DNA from: Campylobacteraceae bacterium
GTDB taxonomy: Bacteria; Campylobacterota; Campylobacteria; Campylobacterales; Sulfurovaceae
Reading direction: 5' to 3'
DNA: 7,413 nucleotides
NCBI GenBank assembly: GCA_026982175.1
Contig: JALSHP010000389.1
Location: 1-7,413 of the forward strand
This document shows, piece by piece, positions 5,051 through 7,413 of this stretch (position 1 is its first letter; each line of letters begins with the position of its first letter). The notes under the pieces are model-generated. The model saw only the letters and a list, made by a program, of their open reading frames with translations, did no database searches and was not told where the DNA came from. The position numbers and the translations under genes were made by a program.

Positions 5051-5056
5051 TACACT
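5051..5056 (+). promoter_or_regulatory. Possible extended -10 of the macroglobulin gene
   Basis: TGG followed by TACACT fits an extended -10 (TGN-TANNNT). It would give a start near 5063 and a leader of only about 14 bases. An overlapping TATAAC at 5056-5061 is an alternative. Confidence 0.3.
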
Positions 5057-5076
5057 ATAACAAAAAGAAATTTATT

Positions 5077-7413
5077 ATGTTTAAATATATGCTTTCCCTA
5101 CTTCTTACGCCTCTTCTTTTTGCTCAAAGCATCTCACCTCTCACTTCCAGCGTTAAACTAAACGAGCCTTTTGTGCTAAAAAGTAGCGAAGAAGCATTTG
5201 ACAATACACTTTTTTATACCCACCAAGCCCTACTCTCTTGTCAACCTAAACTCAATGCTGTTTACAAGATTGAGTCTGCCACCAAATTAAAAGTACTTCC
5301 TAAAGAGACCTTGCAAAGTGACACTACTTATACATGTTCCTATAACAAAGAGAGCTTTAACTTTAAAACAGTCTCCCTTAAGGTCAATGAAGCACACTAC
5401 TTTAAGCACGAGAAGATTTTACGATTGAGTTTCAATGACACAATTGATGTTTCTAGTATCAATAAAGGGATTCTTCTACAAAAAATTGACAGACTTAGCA
5501 GTACCAATCTCAAATACAAAATCCTAGCCAATGATGGTCAAAATATTGTACTTAAAATCATGGAAAAAGTAGGCAACAAAAGCATAAAACTCCTTGTTAA
5601 CCAAAAGTTCAAAACCAAACAGGGGACAACTTTAGCCTCTAATTATGAGAAGATGTTTAATGTCCAAAATGAAACCATAGAACTCGATAACAATAAAAAA
5701 GCATTAAAATTAAAAGACAAACCACAAATGGTCGCCCTTGAAGATGGAGGGTTTGCACTGCGTCTCTTTTTAGATGACAACCTAGAACAGACATCGAGTA
5801 AATTCATTGAGATTAAAGGCATTGAAAATCTTCAACTCTCTTCACACAAATACATAGGCTACTCCCTGCGTCGAGCGTTTGGACTAAGTGATAGTGCCTA
5901 CTACTACCATGATGTCACCTCCGATGAATTTGAACCCAATACTAGCTATGAAATCACCCTAAAAAAAGGCTTAACCCTCTATTCACGTGAGCTAAAAGAG
6001 GACAAACACTACACCCTAAAAACACCTAACCGTGCCAAAACAATTCTCTTTGATGCTAAGAAAAACTACATCTCCTCAAAAGGAGAACTCTCTTTTCGAT
6101 CGGTAAATGTGGAAGATGCTACTTTAGTTGTTGAACGTGTTCTTGATGATAACTTACGCTACTTCATGAACTTTAACAATGCAGGAGTCTACAATTTAGA
6201 GAGCTTTACCAAAGAGGTTTTTTCTAAAAAGCTAACACTAAATTCTAAAAAAAATGAGATACTCCTTCAAAAATTTAAACTCTCTGACCTTAGCACTAAA
6301 GAACTTACTTCAGGAGTTTACAAAATCTCACTGCACTATGTTGAGGGCGAAGAGGAAGAGGATAGTAATAACGAAAAAACAAGCTCAAAAATCCTCTTCA
6401 TCTCTGACCTTGGAATATCAGCCAATCTCTCTAAAACCCAAGCCTTTGTCTCTGTACTCTCTCTAAGCTCTGCCCAACCTGTCGCCAATGCCGAAGTGCT
6501 ACTCTATGCCAAAAACAATGCCCTTATTGGTAGCACGACGACCAACGAAGAGGGTATTGCCATTATTAACAAGTCAAAACTACTACTACAACACCCCAAA
6601 GGAATTGTGGTCAAAACCAAAAATGACAAAAATTTTTTACTCTTAGACAAAAGCATCTCTTCCCCCAAACCAAATGAGATTTTACGAAAAAAAGAGCGTT
6701 TTAATGCCCATATCTATTTTCAGAGTAATATCTTACGCCCTGATGCCAAACTCAACGCACTCATTACCGTTAAAGATGGCGATTTTATCTCTGCTTCAAA
6801 AATCCCTATCAAATTCATCTTGCGTGACCCTAAAAACAAAACCATTCACCAAAAGGTGTACCATACCGATGAGTATGGACTCATAGATTTCAACTACCAA
6901 TTTGACCGAAGCGATAAGCTAGGAAACTACTACCTAATTGTTAAATTAGGCGACCATACCTTAGCAAGAAAAAAGCTCAAAGTAGAAGCCTTTATGCCTC
7001 CTAAAATTGAGAACAGTATCAAAAGCTCTAAAGAACGTTACCAAATAGGCGAACTCATCGAAGCAAACATTAGCTCCTCCTACCTCTTTGGTGCACCCTC
7101 TTCTCTCTTGCAAGGAAAAGTAACGCTTAACGCACGTCCTATTGGCTACTTCAACAAAGAGTACAAAGATTACCACTTCTCAAATGCCCACCTCAAAGAG
7201 AAAAATGTAGAACTCTACATTGAGCATAGTGAAGATATTGTACTCGATAGCCAAGGAAAATTTGAAATTGCCCTAGCTACCAATGTACGTCAAAAAGTCC
7301 CCTCCATTCTTGAAGCGATGATAGGCGTTACCATCATGGACGATGCCCAACCCGTCTCTACTTACCACAAAGTAAAACTCTACCCTTACAAAAGCATGGT
7401 AGGCTTAAAAATA
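5077..7413 (+). CDS. Bacterial alpha-2-macroglobulin family protein, N-terminal 779 residues (3' end beyond window)
   Basis: The frame is open from ATG 5077 to the last base. Residues 1-16 form a signal peptide (short basic start, LSLLLTPLLFA, then QS). There is no lipobox cysteine, so export as a soluble periplasmic protein is expected, unlike the lipoprotein form in E. coli (YfhM/ECAM). The rest is beta-rich and matches the stacked macroglobulin (MG) domains of the family: VSVLSLSSAQPVANAEVLLYA (458-478) with TNEEGIA after it, then YFQSNILRPDAKLN (547-560), and SSYLFGAPSSLLQGKVTL (667-684), which corresponds to the conserved YLFGAPA region. Cys55 and Cys87 near the N-terminus could form a disulfide. 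The thioester motif (CxEQ), if present, would lie beyond the window. Full-length proteins have about 1,500-2,000 residues, trap proteases in the periplasm and are often encoded beside pbpC. The ribosome-binding site is weak (AAAAAGAAA). ATG 5089 is a poorer alternative because it shortens the signal peptide. Confidence 0.88.
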   Translation, partial: MFKYMLSLLLTPLLFAQSISPLTSSVKLNEPFVLKSSEEAFDNTLFYTHQALLSCQPKLNAVYKIESATKLKVLPKETLQSDTTYTCSYNKESFNFKTVSLKVNEAHYFKHEKILRLSFNDTIDVSSINKGILLQKIDRLSSTNLKYKILANDGQNIVLKIMEKVGNKSIKLLVNQKFKTKQGTTLASNYEKMFNVQNETIELDNNKKALKLKDKPQMVALEDGGFALRLFLDDNLEQTSSKFIEIKGIENLQLSSHKYIGYSLRRAFGLSDSAYYYHDVTSDEFEPNTSYEITLKKGLTLYSRELKEDKHYTLKTPNRAKTILFDAKKNYISSKGELSFRSVNVEDATLVVERVLDDNLRYFMNFNNAGVYNLESFTKEVFSKKLTLNSKKNEILLQKFKLSDLSTKELTSGVYKISLHYVEGEEEEDSNNEKTSSKILFISDLGISANLSKTQAFVSVLSLSSAQPVANAEVLLYAKNNALIGSTTTNEEGIAIINKSKLLLQHPKGIVVKTKNDKNFLLLDKSISSPKPNEILRKKERFNAHIYFQSNILRPDAKLNALITVKDGDFISASKIPIKFILRDPKNKTIHQKVYHTDEYGLIDFNYQFDRSDKLGNYYLIVKLGDHTLARKKLKVEAFMPPKIENSIKSSKERYQIGELIEANISSSYLFGAPSSLLQGKVTLNARPIGYFNKEYKDYHFSNAHLKEKNVELYIEHSEDIVLDSQGKFEIALATNVRQKVPSILEAMIGVTIMDDAQPVSTYHKVKLYPYKSMVGLKI

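Overview
The window is AT-rich and reads as chromosome of a Campylobacterota (epsilonproteobacterial) species, probably a free-living Sulfurimonas/Sulfurovum-like organism. This is inferred from the Cgb-like single-domain globin, the hemerythrin-like protein, the MurD and PII sequences and the style of the promoters (good -10 boxes, poor -35 boxes). I cannot name the species.

Layout. 1-327 (+) is the 3' end of murD. 395-470 (+) is tRNA-Phe(GAA), preceded by a short inverted repeat that overlaps its likely -10 box. 588-937 (+) is a hemerythrin-like gene whose reading frame is broken near position 660-680. It faces a globin gene (979-1401, -) across a 12-bp stem-loop that could terminate both. 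1525-3209 (-) is an ammonium pair, amtB then a PII gene. 3312-4946 (-) is a fused PP2C phosphatase/Ser-Thr kinase with one C-terminal membrane helix, upstream of amtB on the same strand. 5077-7413 (+) is the divergent first 779 codons of a large secreted alpha-2-macroglobulin-like protein that runs off the window.

Two themes stand out. First, the hemerythrin-like gene and the globin gene are convergent, and each has a Crp/Fnr-type dyad upstream: TTGAT-N4-ATCAA at 513-526, and on the minus strand TTGAC-N4-ATCAA at 1460-1473. In both cases the dyad centre lies 29.5 bp before the first base of a plausible -10 box, about -41.5 from the expected transcript start. This points to shared activation of two diiron/heme gas-binding proteins, most likely in response to nitric oxide or oxygen. 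The hemerythrin frame is broken although all later metal ligands are intact.

Second, the kinase/phosphatase-amtB-PII arrangement suggests that nitrogen uptake is linked to Ser/Thr phosphorylation as well as to the usual PII-AmtB gating. This link is inferred from position only.

No insertion sequence, CRISPR array, phage gene or recognisable defence system is present. The region is mostly ordinary core genome. Its most notable points are the paired operators, the disrupted hemerythrin and the kinase/phosphatase next to amtB.
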